DNA from: Paroedura picta
Lineage: Eukaryota; Chordata; Lepidosauria; Squamata; Gekkonidae
DNA length: 64,000 nucleotides
Direction: 5' to 3'
Assembly (NCBI RefSeq): GCF_049243985.1
Contig: NC_135386.1
Location: 19,126,202 to 19,190,201, forward strand
Part shown: positions 1-14,149 of the stretch, piece by piece
Layout: each line of letters starts with the position of its first letter
How positions within the stretch are numbered: position 1 is the first letter of the stretch
The notes under the pieces: generated by a model
Told to the model about the DNA's origin: nothing
Database searches by the model: none
Seen by the model: only the letters and a program-made list of their open reading frames with translations
Program-made: the position numbers and the translations under genes

Positions 1-2580
1 CCCAGAGCTCATGGTCAAGGCACCAAATTAGTTCATATACTCTGGAAAGAGTCAGTGGTAACTGGTGCCAAACTGGAAAGGTGCGGTAACTGGTGCCAAA
101 CTGGTTCTTATACACCTGGGAAAGGTCTGATTGCTGGTCCCAATTGGGTTTTTATACACTTAGGAAAGGCCTGGAAACTGGTGCCAATGGGGACCAGATG
201 CACTTGAGGGGTCTGACTGCTGGTAATAAAAAGAGCTGAAATCACAAAAGAAGGGGGTCCTAAGACACCAGGTTGGGGGAGGGAGAAGCATTCTGAAGAG
301 CCCCTGCTGAAGAAGCAACACAGCTGCCTGGGTGCTGCGTTTTTGCAAGACATGGAAAAAAAAGAGCAAAAAGAGCTGAAATCACTGAAGAAGAAGGAAA
401 AGAAGAAAAAGAACGCTGTGGCTGGGCGTAGGACTGCAGAGCAGAGGAATCAGGATGTCACCGGAAGACGGAGCAGAGCAGTAACTGGTGCCCAACTGGT
501 TCTTATAAACCTGGGAAAGGTCTGGTAACTGGTGCCAAACTGGGTCTTACACACCTAGGAGAGGTCTGTTTGATGGTATCAAACAGGGTTATATACACCG
601 GGGAAAGGTCTGCTGGTAACAATTAGGTTTTTATACACCTGGGAATGCTCTGGTAACTGGTGCCAATGGGGATGAGACGCACTTGAGAGGGGTCTGACTG
701 CTGGTAATAAAAAGAGCTGAAATCACAAAAGAAGGGGGCCCTAAGACACCAGGTTGGGGGAGGGAGAAGCATTCTGAAGAGTCCCTGCTGAAGAAGCAGC
801 ACAGCTGCCTGGGTGCTGCGTTCTTACAACACACAAAAATAGGGACCAGGCAGGATCCTGAAAAGGAACAACTTCCAACCGGCAGGAGCCTTTCTGGAGG
901 ACTGGTTGCTCTGTGTCTCTGCAGGGGTTACTAGCAAAAAGAGCTGAAATCACTGAAGAAGAAGAAGAAGAAAGCTGTGGCTGGGCATAGGACTGGAGAG
1001 CTCAGGAATCAGGATGTCACCGGAAGATGGAGCAGAGCCTTTGAGAAGCAGCCCACCAGGTTACCACTGAGAGTCCTAGGTGACTTGGAGAAATTAGCAA
1101 GAGTGCCTGCAGCACCAGAAGAGCCCAACATGACAGAAGAGGTAGACCCGTTGGTGGGAGGAGGAGGCCTGTGGTTGGGGAAAACAGATAGGCACATAGA
1201 AAAACAATGGGTAATGGTAAAAAAGAACAGCACCTATGCACAAGAGAAAAGTCTTGTTACTTGCACCAAATAGGTTTCATATGCACATAGGAAAGGTCTG
1301 GTAACTGGTGCCAAACTGGTTCTTTTACACCTGGGAAAGGGCTGGTTGCTGGGATCAAACAGAGTTATATACACCTGGGAAAGGTCTGGTAACTGGTGCC
1401 AAAGTGTTTCATATACCATTAGAAAGGTCTGGTTGCTGGAATCCAATTGGTTTCTGCATGCATGGGAATGGTATGTTAATTGGTAACAAACTGGTTTCTA
1501 TATGCACGGGAATGGTAAGGGAACTGGCACCAAATTCTTTCCTATTCATATCGGAAAGGTCTGGGGACTGGCACCAACGGGGTCCAGGTGCACTTGAGAG
1601 GGGTCTGACTGCTGGTAATAAAAAGAGCTGAAATCACAAAAGAAGGGGGTCCTAAGACACCAGGTTGGGGGAGGGAGAAGCATTCTGAAGAGTCTCTGCT
1701 GAAGAAGCAACACAGCTGCCTGGGTGCTGCGTTTTTGCAAGACATGAAAAAAAAGAGCAAAAAGAGCTGAAATCACTGAAGAAGAAGGAAAAGAAGAAAA
1801 AGAACGCTGTGGCTGGGCGTAGGACTGCAGAGCAGAGGAATCAGGATGTCACCGGAAGACGGAGCAGAGCAGTAACTGGTGCCCAACTGGTTCTTATAAA
1901 CCTGGGAAAGGTCTGGTAACTGGTGCCAAACTGGGTCTTACACACCTAGGAGAGGTCTGTTTGATGGTATCAAACAGGGTTATATACACCAGGGAAAGGT
2001 CTGCTGGTAACAATTAGGTTTTTATACACCTGGGAATGCTCTGGTAACTGGTGCCAATGGGGATGAGACGCACTTGAGAGGGGTCTGACTGCTGGTAATA
2101 AAAAGAGCTGAAATTACAAAAGAAGGGGGCCCTAAGACACCAGGTTGGGGGAGGGAGAAGCATTCCGAAGAGTCCCTGCTGAAGAAGCAGCACAGCTGCC
2201 TGGGTGCTGCGTTCTTACAACACAAAAAGAGCTGAAATCACTGAAGAAGAAGAAGAAAGCTGTGGCTGGGCGTAGGACTGCAGAGCAGAGGAATCAGGAT
2301 GTCACCGGAAAACGGAGCAGAGACTTTGATAAGCAGCCCACCAGGTTACCACTGAGAGTCCTAGGTGACTTGGAGAAATTAGCAAGAGTGCCTGCAGGTT
2401 TTTATACACCTGGGAAAGGTCTGGAAACTGGTGCCAATGGGGACCAGATGCAGTTGAGAGGGGTCTGAATGCATGTAATAAAAAGAGCTTAAATCACAAA
2501 AGAAGGGGGTCCTAAGACACCAGGTTGGGAGAGGGAGAAGCATTATGAAGAGTCCCTGCTGAAGCAACACCGCTGCATGG
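1..2580. repeat. Degenerate 44-bp minisatellite with interspersed longer modules
   Basis: The recurring unit is about 44 bp, built around the motif ggtaactggtgccaaactgg followed by a tatacacctgggaaagg half. It is best seen at 60-180, 480-660, 1280-1570 and 1870-2060. Between runs of this unit lies a module that starts with ctggtaataaaaagagctga, passes through an A-rich agaagaagaag stretch and ends near a caggatgtcaccgg segment. It recurs near 220, 700, 1615, 2095 and 2475. The stretch 160-840 is repeated at about 1550-2230 with an offset near 1391 bp, so the region also has a long period. Units are diverged from one another, unlike the satellite that follows, which suggests an older array. 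No gene is recognised. Short open frames here are repeat by-products, with the possible exception of 977-1273, discussed under findings. Confidence 0.85.
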
Positions 2581-5454
2581 TGCAAGTGGGCCGGTGGGTA
2601 GTCTTATTGAGTTTTTATTGGGGGGGGAGTCTGTGTGCTGCTCACAGGTGGGACCAGGTGCAATTTGAAGTGCGAGTGGGTGGTCTTACTGAATTTTCAT
2701 TACTGGGGGTCTGTGTACTGCTCACAGATGGGTCCAGGTGAAATTGGAAGGGTTGGTGGGTAGTCTTATTGAATTTTCATTACTGGGGGTCTGTGCACTG
2801 CTCACAAATGGGTCCAGGTGCAAGTGGAAGGGAGTGTGGTTAGTCTTATTGAATTTTCATTACTGCGGGTCTGTGTACTGCTCACAGGTGGGACCAGGTG
2901 AAATTGGAAGGGTGGGTGGGTAGTCTTATTGAATTTTCATTACTGGGGGTCTGTGCACTGCTCACAGATGGGTCCAGGTGCAACTGGAAGGGCGGGTGGG
3001 TAATTTATTGAATTTTCATTACTGGGGGACTGTGCACTGCTCACAGGTGGGTCCAGGTGCAAGTGGAAGGGAGTGTGGTTAGTCTTATTGAATTTTCATT
3101 ACTGCGGGTCTGTGTACTGCTCACAGGTGGGACCAGGTGAAATTGGAAGGGTGGGTGGGTAGTCTTATTGAATTTTCATTACTGGGGGTCTGTGCACTGC
3201 TCACAGATGGGTCCAGGTGCAACTGGAAGGGCGGGTGGGTAATTTATTGAATTTTCATTACTGGGGGACTGTGCACTGCTCACAGGTGGGTCCAGGTGCA
3301 AGTGGAAGGGAGTGTGGTTAGTCTTATTGAATTTTCATTACTGCGGGTCTGTGTACTGCTCACAGGTGGGACCAGGTGAAATTGGAAGGGCGGGTGGGTA
3401 ATTTATTGAATTTTCATTACTGGGGGACTGTGCACTGATCACAGGTGGGTCCAGGTGCAAGTGGAAGGGAATGTGGTTAGTCTTATTGAATTTTCATTAC
3501 TGGGGGTCTGTGTACTGCTCACAGATGGGACCAGGTGCAATTTGAAGTGCGAGTGGGTAGTCTTATTGAATTTTCATTACTGGGGGTCTGTGCACTGCTC
3601 ACAGGTGGGACCAGGTGCAATTTGAAGTGCGAGTGGGTAGTCTTATTGAATTTTCATTACTGGGGGTCTGTATACTGCTCACAGATGGGACCAGGTGCAA
3701 TTTGAAGTGCGAGTGGGTAGTCTTATTGAATTTTCATTACTGGGGGTCTGTGTACTGCTCACAGATGGGTCCGGGTGCAAGTGGAAGGGCGGGTGGGTAC
3801 TCTTATTGAATTTTCATTACTGGGGGTCTGTGTACTGCTCACAGGTGGGACCAGGTGCAATTTGAAGTGCGAGTGGGTAGTCTTATTGAATTTTCATTAC
3901 TGGGGGTCTGTGCACTGCTCACAGGTGGGACCAGGTGCAACTGGAAGGGCGGGTGGGTAGTCTTATTGAATTTTCATTACTGGGGGTTTGTGTACTGCTC
4001 ACAGATGGGTCCAGGTGCAAGTGGAAGGGAGTGTGGTTAGTCTTATTGAATTTTCATTACTGCGGGTCTGTGTACTGCTCACAGGTGGGACCAGGTGAAA
4101 TTGGAAGGGCGGGTGGGTAGTCTTATTGAATTTTCATTACTGGGGGTCTGTGTACTGCTCACAGGTGAGTCCAGGTGCAACTGGAAGGGCGGGTGGGTAG
4201 TCTTATTGAATTTTCATTACTGGGGGTCTGTGTACTGCTCACAGGTGAGTCCGGGTGCAACTGGAAGGGTGGATGGGTAGTCTTATTGAATTTTCATTAC
4301 TGGGGGTCTGTGTACTGCTCACAGATGGGTCCGGGTGCAACTGGAAGGGCGGGTGGGTAGTCTTATTGAATATTCATTACTGGGGGTCTGTGTACTGCTC
4401 ACAGATGGGTCCAGGTGCAACTGGAAGGGCGGGTGGGTAGTCTTATTGAATTTTCATTACTGGGGGTCTGTGTACTGCTCACAGATGGGTCCGGGTGCAA
4501 CTGGAAGGGCGGGTGGGTAGTCTTATTGAATTTTCATTACTGGGGGTCTGTGTACTGCTCACAGATGGGTCCGGGTGCAACTGGAAGGGCGGGTGGGTAG
4601 TCTTATTGAATTTTCATTACTGGGGGTCTGTGTACTGCTCACAGGTGGGTCCGGGTGCAACTGGAAGGGCGGTTGGGTAGTCTTATTGAATTTTCATTAC
4701 TGGGGGTCTGTGTACTGCTCACAGGTGGGTCCGGGTGCAACTGGAAGGGCGGGTGGGTAGTCTTATTGAATTTTCATTACTGGGGGTCTATGTACTGCTC
4801 ACAGATGGGTCCGGGTGCAACTGGAAGGGCGGGTGGGTAGTCTTATTGAATTTTCATTACTGGGGGTCTGTGTACTGCTCACAGGTGGGACCAGGTGCAA
4901 GTGGAAGGGCGGGTGGGTGGTCTTATTGAATTTTCATTACTGGGGGTCTGTGTACTGCTCACAGGTGGGACCAGGTGCAAGTGGAAGGGCGGGTGGGTGG
5001 TCTTATTGAATTTTCATTATTGGGGGTCTGTGTACTGCTCTCAGGTGGGACCAGGTGAAATTGGAAGGGCGGGTGGGTAGTCTTATTGGATTTTCATTAA
5101 TGGGGGTCTGTGTACTGCTCACAGATGGGTCCAGGTTCAGGTGGAAGGGCGGGTGGGTGCTCTTATGAAATTTTCATTACTGGGGGTCTGTGTACTGCTC
5201 ACAGATGCTTCCAGGTGCAAGTGGGCAGGCGGGTGGGTAATTTTATTGAATTTTCATTACTGGGGGTCTCTGTACTGCTCACAGATGGGTCCAGGTGCAA
5301 CTGGAAGGGCGGGTGGGTAGTCTTATTGAATTTTCATTACTGGGGGTCTCTGTACTGCTCACAGATGGGTCCAGGTTCAGGTGGAAGGGCGGGTGGGTCG
5401 TCTTATTGAATTTTCATTGGTGGGGTTCTGTGTACTGCTCACAGGTGGGTCCAG

Positions 5455-8400
5455 GTGAAAGTGGAAGGGCGGGTGTGTAGTCTTATGAAATTTTCATTAC
5501 TGGGGGTCTGTGTACTGCTCACAGGTGGGACCAGGTGCAAGTGGAAGGGCAGGTGGGTAATTTTATTGAAATTACATTACTGGGGGTCTCTGTACTGCTC
5601 ACAGATGGGTCCAGGTTCAAGTCGAAGGGCGGGTGTGTCGTCTTATTGAATTCTCATTGGTGGGGGTCTGTGTACTGCTCACAGGTGGGTCCAGGTGCAA
5701 GTGGAAGGGCGGATGGGTAGTCTTATTGAATTTTCATTACTGCGGGTCTTTGTACTGCTCACAGATGGGTCCAGGTGCAACTGGAAGGGCGGGTGGGTGC
5801 TCTTATGAAATTTTCATTACTGGGGGTCTGTGTACTGCTCACAGATGGGTACAGGTTCAGGTGGAAGGGCGGGTGGGTGGTCTTATTGAATTTTCATTAC
5901 TGGGGGTCTGTGAACTGCTCACAGGTGAGTCCAGGTACAAGTGGAAAGGCGGGCGGGTAGTCTTATTGGATTTTCATTACTGCGTGTCTGTGTACTGCTC
6001 ACAGATGGGTCCAGGTTCAGGTGGAAGGGCAGGTGGGTAGTCTTATTGAATTTTCATTACTGGGGATGTGTGTACTGCTCACAGGTGGGTCCAGGTGAAA
6101 GTGGAAGGGCGGGTGGGTGCTCTTATGAAATTTTCATTACTGGGGGTCTGTGCACTGCTCACAGGTGGGTCCAGGTACAAGTGGAAAGGCAGGCGGGTAG
6201 TCTTATTGGATTTTCATTACTGCGGGTCTGTGTACTGCTCACAGATGGGTCCAGGTTCAGGTGGAAGGGCGGGTGGGTAGTCTTATTGAATTTTCATTAC
6301 TGGGGATGTGTGTACTGCTCACAGATGCTTCCAGGTGCAAGTGGACAGGCGGGTGGGTAATTTTATTGAATTTTCATTACTGGGGTTCTGTGTACTGCTC
6401 ACAGATGGGTCCAGGTTCAGGTGGAAGGGCGGGTGGGTAGTCTTATTGAATTTTCATTACTGGGGATGTGTGCACTGCTCACAGGTGGGTCCAGGTGAAA
6501 CTGGAAGGGCGGGTGGGTGCTCTTATTGAATTTTCATTACTGCAGGTCTTTGTACTGCTCACAGGTGGGACCAGGTGCAAGTGGAAGGGCGGGTGGGTGG
6601 TCTTATTGAATTTTCATTACTGGGGGTCTGTGTACTGCTCACAGATGGGTCCGGGTGCAACTGGAAGGGCGGGTGGGTAGTCTTATTGAATTTTCATTAC
6701 TGGGGGTCTGTGTACTGCTCACAGATGGGTCCGGGTGCAACTGGAAGGGCGGGTGGGTAGTCTTATTGAATTTTCATTACTGGGGGTCTGTGTACTGCTC
6801 ACAGATGGGTCCGGGTGCAACTGGAAGGGCGGGTGGGTAGTCTTATTGAATTTTCATTACTGGGGGTCTGTGTACTGCTCACAGATGGGTCCGGGTGCAA
6901 GTGGAAGGGCGGGTGGGTAGTCTTATTGAATTTTCATTACTGGGGGTCTGTGCACTGCTCACAGATGGGTCCATGTGCAAGTGGAAGGGCGGGTGGGTAG
7001 TCTTATTGAATTTTCATTACTGGGGGTCTGTGCACTGCTCACAGATGGGTCCAGGTGCAAGTGGAAGGGTGGGTGGGTAGTCTTATTGAATTTTCATTAC
7101 TGGGGGTCTGTGCACTGCTCACAGATGGGTCCAGATGCAACTGGAAGGGTGGGTGGGTAGTCTTATTGAATTTTCATTACTGGGGGTCTGTGCACTGCTC
7201 ACAGATGGGTCCAGATGCAACTGGAAGGGTGGGTGGGTAGTCTTCTTGAATTTTCATTACTGGGGGTCTGTGCACTGCTCACAGATGGGTCCAGGTGCAA
7301 CTGGAAGGGCGGGTGGGTAATTTATTGAATTTTCATTACTGGGGGACTGTGCACTGCTCACAGGTGGGTCCAGGTGCAAGTGGAAGGGAGTGTGGTTAGT
7401 CTTATTGAATTTTCATTACTGCGGGTCTGTGTACTGCTCATAGGTGGGACCAGGTGAAATTGGAAGGGCGGGTGGGTAGTCTTATTGAATTTTCATTACT
7501 GGGGGTCTGTGCACTGCTCACAGATGGGTCCAGATGCAACTGGAAGGGCGGGTGGGTAATTTATTGAATTTTCATTACTGGGGGTCTGTGCACTGCTCAC
7601 AGATGGGTCCAGGTGCAAGTGGAAGGGCGGGTGGGTAGTCTTATTGAATTTTCATTACTGCAGCTCTGTGTACTGCTCACAGTTAGGACCAGGTGCAATT
7701 TGAAGTGCGAGTGGGTAGTCTTATTGAATTTTCATTACTGGGGGTCTGTGTACTGCTCACAGATGGGTCCGGGTGCAACTGGAAGGGTGGGTGGGTAGTC
7801 TTCTTGAATTTTCATTACTGGGGGTCTGTGTACTGCTCACAGATGGGTCCAGGTGCAACTGGAAGGGCGGGTGGGTAATTTATTGAATTTTCATTACTGG
7901 GGGTCTGTGCACTGCTCACAGGTGGGACCAGGTGCAAGTGGAAGGGCGGGTGGGTGGTCTTATTGAATTTTCATTACTGGGGGTCTGTGTACTGCTCACA
8001 GATGGGTCCAGGTTCAGGTGGAAGGGCGGGTGGGTGCTCTTATGAAATATTCATTACTGGGGGTCTGTGTACTGCTCACAGATGCTTCCACGTGCAAGTG
8101 GGCAGGCGGGTGGGTAATTTTATTGAATTTTCATTACTGGGGGTCTCTGTACTGCTCACAGATGGGTCCAGGTGCAACTGGAAGGGCGGGTGGGTAGTCT
8201 TATTGAATTTTCATTACTGGGGGTCTCTGTACTGCTCACAGATGGGTCCAGGTGCAACTGGAAGGGCGGGTGGGTAGTCTTATTGAATTTTCATTACTGG
8301 GGGTCTGTGTACTGCTCACAGATGGGTCCAGGTGCAACTGGAAGGGCGGGTGGGTAGTCTTATTGAATTTTCATTACTGGGGGTCTGTGTACTGCTCACA

Positions 8401-8520
8401 GATGGGTCCGGGTGCAACTGGAAGGGCGGGTGGGTAGTCTTATTGAATTTTCATTACTGGGGGTCTGTGTACTGCTCACAGGTGGGTCCAGGTACAAGTG
8501 GAAGGGCGGGTGGGTAGTCT
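5455..8520. repeat. Higher-order satellite block copied at ~19.3-22.6 kb
   Basis: Rare unit variants in this stretch recur in the same order 13.8-14.1 kb downstream. The offset is 13828 bp for landmarks at 5633/19461, 5941/19769 and 6575/20403, and 14148 bp for 7135/21283 and 7613/21761. The 320 bp difference equals four units gained or lost. The end of the block (7613-8517) is also present at 11288-12192, at an offset of 3675 bp. This places at least three copies of one multi-unit cassette in the array. Confidence 0.8.
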
Positions 8521-11500
8521 TATTGAATTTTCATTACTGGGGGTCTGTGTACTGCTCACAGGTGGGTCCAGGTACAAGTGGAAGGGCGGGTGGGTAGTCT
8601 TATTGAATTTTCATTACTGCGGGTCTGTGTACTGCTCACAGGTGGGACCAGGTGAAATTGGAAGGGCGGGTGGGTAATTTATTGAATTTTCATTACTGGG
8701 GGACTGTGCACTGATCACAGGTGGGTCCAGGTGCAAGTGGAAGGGAGTGTGGTTAGTCTTATTGAATTTTCATTACTGGGGGTCTGTGTACTGCTCACAG
8801 ATGGGACCAGGTGCAATTTGAAGTGCGAGTGGGTAGTCTTATTGAATTTTCATTACTGGGGGTCTGTGCACTGCTCACAGGTGGGACCAGGTGCAATTTG
8901 AAGTGCGAGTGGGTAGTCTTATTGAATTTTCATTACTGGGGGTCTGTGTACTGCTCACAGATGGGACCAGGTGCAATTTGAAGTGCGAGTGGGTAGTCTT
9001 ATTGAATTTTCATTACTGGGGGTCTGTGTACTGCTCACAGATGGGTCCGGGTGCAAGTGGAAGGGCGGGTGGGTAGTCTTATTGAATTTTCATTACTGGG
9101 GGTCTGTGTACTGCTCACAGGTGGGACCAGGTGCAATTTGAAGTGCGAGTGGGTAGTCTTATTGAATTTTCATTACTGGGGGTCTGTGCACTGCTCACAG
9201 GTGGGACCAGGTGCAACTGGAAGGGCGGGTGGGTAGTCTTATTGAATTTTCATTACTGGGGGTCTGTGTACTGCTCACAGATGGGTCCAGGTGCAAGTGG
9301 AAGGGAGTGTGGTTAGTCTTATTGAATTTTCATTACTGCGGGTCTGTGTACTGCTCACAGGTGGGACCAGGTGAAATTGGAAGGGCGGGTGGGTAGTCTT
9401 ATTGAATTTTCATTACTGGGGGTCTGTGTACTGCTCACAGGTGAGTCCAGGTGCAACTGGAAGGGCGGGTGGGTAGTCTTATTGAATTTTCATTACTGGG
9501 GGTCTGTGTACTGCTCACAGGTGAGTCCGGGTGCAACTGGAAGGGTGGATGGGTAGTCTTATTGAATTTTCATTACTGGGGGTCTGTGTACTGCTCACAG
9601 ATGGGTCCGGGTGCAACTGGAAGGGCGGGTGGGTAGTCTTATTGAATTTTCATTACTGGGGGTCTGTGTACTGCTCACAGATGGGTCCAGGGGCAACTGG
9701 AAGGGCGGGTGGGTAGTCTTATTGAATTTTCATTACTGGGGGTCTGTGTACTGCTCACAGATGGGTCCAGGTGCAACTGGAAGGGCGGGTGGGTAGTCTT
9801 ATTGAATTTTCATTACTGGGGGTCTGTGTACTGCTCACAGATGGGTCCGGGTACAACTGGAAGGGCGGGTGGGTAGTCTTATTGAATTTTCATTACTGGG
9901 GGTCTGTGTACTGCTCACAGGTGGGTCCAGGTACAAGTGGAAGGGCGGGTGGGTAGTCTTATTGAATTTTCATTACTGGGGGTCTGTGTACTGCTCACAG
10001 GTGGGTCCAGGTACAAGTGGAAGGGCGGGTGGGTAGTCTTATTGAATTTTCATTACTGCGGGTCTGTGTACTGCTCACAGGTGGGACCAGGTGAAATTGG
10101 AAGGGCGGGTGGGTAATTTATTGAATTTTCATTACTGGGGGACTGTGCACTGATCACAGGTGGGTCCAGGTGCAAGTGGAAGGGAGTGTGGTTAGTCTTA
10201 TTGAATTTTCATTACTGGGGGTCTGTGTACTGCTCACAGATGGGACCAGGTGCAATTTGAAGTGCGAGTGGGTAGTCTTATTGAATTTTCATTACTAGGG
10301 GTCTGTGCACTGCTCACAGGTGGGACCAGGTGCAATTTGAAGTGCGAGTGGGTAGTCTTATTGAATTTTCATTACTGGGGGTCTGTGTACTGCTCACAGA
10401 TGGGACCAGGTGCAATTTGAAGTGCGAGTGGGTAGTCTTATTGAATTTTCATTACTGGGGGTCTGTGTACTGCTCACAGATGGGTCCGGGTGCAAGTGGA
10501 AGGGCGGGTGGGTAGTCTTATTGAATTTTCATTACTGGGGGTCTGTGTACTGCTCACAGGTGGGACCAGGTGCAATTTGAAGTGCGAGTGGGTAGTCTTA
10601 TTGAATTTTCATTACTGGGGGTCTGTGCACTGCTCACAGGTGGGACCAGGTGCAACTGGAAGGGCGGGTGGGTAGTCTTATTGAATTTTCATTACTGGGG
10701 GTCTGTGTACTGCTCACAGATGGGTCCAGGTGCAAGTGGAAGGGAGTGTGGTTAGTCTTATTGAATTTTCATTACTGCGGGTCTGTGTACTGCTCACAGG
10801 TGGGACCAGGTGAAATTGGAAGGGCGGGTGGGTAGTCTTATTGAATTTTCATTACTGGGGGTCTGTGCACTGCTCACAGATGGGTCCAGATGCAACTGGA
10901 AGGGTGGGTGGGTAGTCTTCTTGAATTTTCATTACTGGGGGTCTGTGCACTGCTCACAGATGGGTCCAGGTGCAACTGGAAGGGCGGGTGGGTAATTTAT
11001 TGAATTTTCATTACTGGGGGACTGTGCACTGCTCACAGGTGGGTCCAGGTGCAAGTGGAAGGGAGTGTGGTTAGTCTTATTGAATTTTCATTACTGCGGG
11101 TCTGTGTACTGCTCACAGATGGGTCCGGGTACAACTGGAAGGGCGGGTGGGTAGTCTTATTGAATTTTCATTACTGGGGGTCTGTGCACTGCTCACAGAT
11201 GGGTCCAGATGCAACTGGAAGGGCGGGTGGGTAATTTATTGAATTTTCATTACTGGGGGTCTGTGCACTGCTCACAGATGGGTCCAGGTGCAAGTGGAAG
11301 GGCGGGTGGGTAGTCTTATTGAATTTTCATTACTGCAGCTCTGTGTACTGCTCACAGTTAGGACCAGGTGCAATTTGAAGTGCGAGTGGGTAGTCTTATT
11401 GAATTTTCATTACTGGGGGTCTGTGTACTGCTCACAGATGGGTCCGGGTGCAACTGGAAGGGTGGGTGGGTAGTCTTCTTGAATTTTCATTACTGGGGGT

Positions 11501-14149
11501 CTGTGTACTGCTCACAGATGGGTCCAGGTGCAACTGGAAGGGCGGGTGGGTAATTTATTGAATTTTCATTACTGGGGGTCTGTGCACTGCTCACAGGTGG
11601 GACCAGGTGCAAGTGGAAGGGCGGGTGGGTGGTCTTATTGAATTTTCATTACTGGGGGTCTGTGTACTGCTCACAGATGGGTCCAGGTTCAGGTGGAAGG
11701 GCGGGTGGGTGCTCTTATGAAATATTCATTACTGGGGGTCTGTGTACTGCTCACAGATGCTTCCACGTGCAAGTGGGCAGGCGGGTGGGTAATTTTATTG
11801 AATTTTCATTACTGGGGGTCTCTGTACTGCTCACAGATGGGTCCAGGTGCAACTGGAAGGGCGGGTGGGTAGTCTTATTGAATTTTCATTACTGGGGGTC
11901 TCTGTACTGCTCACAGATGGGTCCAGGTGCAACTGGAAGGGCGGGTGGGTAGTCTTATTGAATTTTCATTACTGGGGGTCTGTGTACTGCTCACAGATGG
12001 GTCCGGGTGCAACTGGAAGGGCGGGTGGGTAGTCTTATTGAATTTTCATTACTGGGGGTCTGTGTACTGCTCACAGGTGGGTCCAGGTACAAGTGGAAGG
12101 GCGGGTGGGTAGTCTTATTGAATTTTCATTACTGGGGGTCTGTGTACTGCTCACAGGTGGGTCCAGGTACAAGTGGAAGGGCGGGTGGGTAGTCTTATTG
12201 AATTTTCATTACTGCGGGTCTGTGTACTGCTCACAGGTGGGACCAGGTGAAATTGGAAGGGCGGGTGGGTAATTTATTGAATTTTCATTACTGGGGGACT
12301 GTGCACTGATCACAGGTGGGTCCAGGTGCAAGTGGAAGGGAGTGTGGTTAGTCTTATTGAATTTTCATTACTGGGGGTCTGTGTACTGCTCACAGATGGG
12401 ACCAGGTGCAATTTGAAGTGCGAGTGGGTAGTCTTATTGAATTTTCATTACTGGGGGTCTGTGCACTGCTCACAGGTGGGACCAGGTGCAATTTGAAGTG
12501 CGAGTGGGTAGTCTTATTGAATTTTCATTACTGGGGGTCTGTGTACTGCTCACAGATGGGACCGGGTGCAATTTGAAGGGCGGGTGGGTAGTCTTATTGA
12601 ATTTTCATTACTGGGGGTCTGTGTACTGCTCACAGGTGGGACCAGGTGCAAGTGGAAGGGCGAGTGGGTAGTCTTATTGAATTTTCATTACTGGGGGTCT
12701 GTGCACTGCTCACAGGTGGGACCAGGTGCAACTGGAAGGGCGGGTGGGTAGTCTTATTGAATTTTCATTACTGGGGGTCTGTGTACTGCTCACAGATGGG
12801 TCCAGGTGCAAGTGGAAGGGAGTGTGGTTAGTCTTATTGAATTTTCATTACTGCGGGTCTGTGTACTGCTCACAGGTGGGACCAGGTGAAATTGGAAGGG
12901 CGGGTGGGTAGTCTTATTGAATTTTCATTACTGGGGGTCTGTGTACTGCTCACAGGTGAGTCCAGGTGCAACTGGAAGGGCGGGTGGGTAGTCTTATTGA
13001 ATTTTCATTACTGGGGGTCTGTGTACTGCTCACAGGTGAGTCCGGGTGCAACTGGAAGGGTGGATGGGTAGTCTTATTGAATTTTCATTACTGGGGGTCT
13101 GTGTACTGCTCACAGATGGGTCCGGGTGCAACTGGAAGGGCGGGTGGGTAGTCTTATTGAATTTTCATTACTGGGGGTCTGTGTACTGCTCACAGATGGG
13201 TCCAGGGGCAACTGGAAGGGCGGGTGGGTAGTCTTATTGAATTTTCATTACTGGGGGTCTGTGTACTGCTCACAGATGGGTCCAGGTGCAACTGGAAGGG
13301 CGGGTGGGTAGTCTTATTGAATTTTCATTACTGGGGGTCTGTGTACTGCTCACAGATGGGTCCGGGTACAACTGGAAGGGCGGGTGGGTAGTCTTATTGA
13401 ATTTTCATTACTGGGGGTCTGTGTACTGCTCACAGGTGGGTCCAGGTACAAGTGGAAGGGCGGGTGGGTAGTCTTATTGAATTTTCATTACTGGGGGTCT
13501 GTGTACTGCTCACAGGTGGGTCCAGGTACAAGTGGAAGGGCGGGTGGGTAGTCTTATTGAATTTTCATTACTGCGGGTCTGTGTACTGCTCACAGGTGGG
13601 ACCAGGTGAAATTGGAAGGGCGGGTGGGTAATTTATTGAATTTTCATTACTGGGGGACTGTGCACTGATCACAGGTGGGTCCAGGTGCAAGTGGAAGGGA
13701 GTGTGGTTAGTCTTATTGAATTTTCATTACTGGGGGTCTGTGTACTGCTCACAGATGGGACCAGGTGCAATTTGAAGTGCGAGTGGGTAGTCTTATTGAA
13801 TTTTCATTACTGGGGGTCTGTGCACTGCTCACAGGTGGGACCAGGTGCAATTTGAAGTGCGAGTGGGTAGTCTTATTGAATTTTCATTACTGGGGGTCTG
13901 TGTACTGCTCACAGATGGGACCAGGTGCAATTTGAAGTGCGAGTGGGTAGTCTTATTGAATTTTCATTACTGGGGGTCTGTGTACTGCTCACAGATGGGT
14001 CCGGGTGCAAGTGGAAGGGCGGGTGGGTAGTCTTATTGAATTTTCATTACTGGGGGTCTGTGCACTGCTCACAGGTGGGACCAGGTGCAACTGGAAGGGC
14101 GGGTGGGTAGTCTTATTGAATTTTCATTACTGGGGGTCTGTGTACTGCT

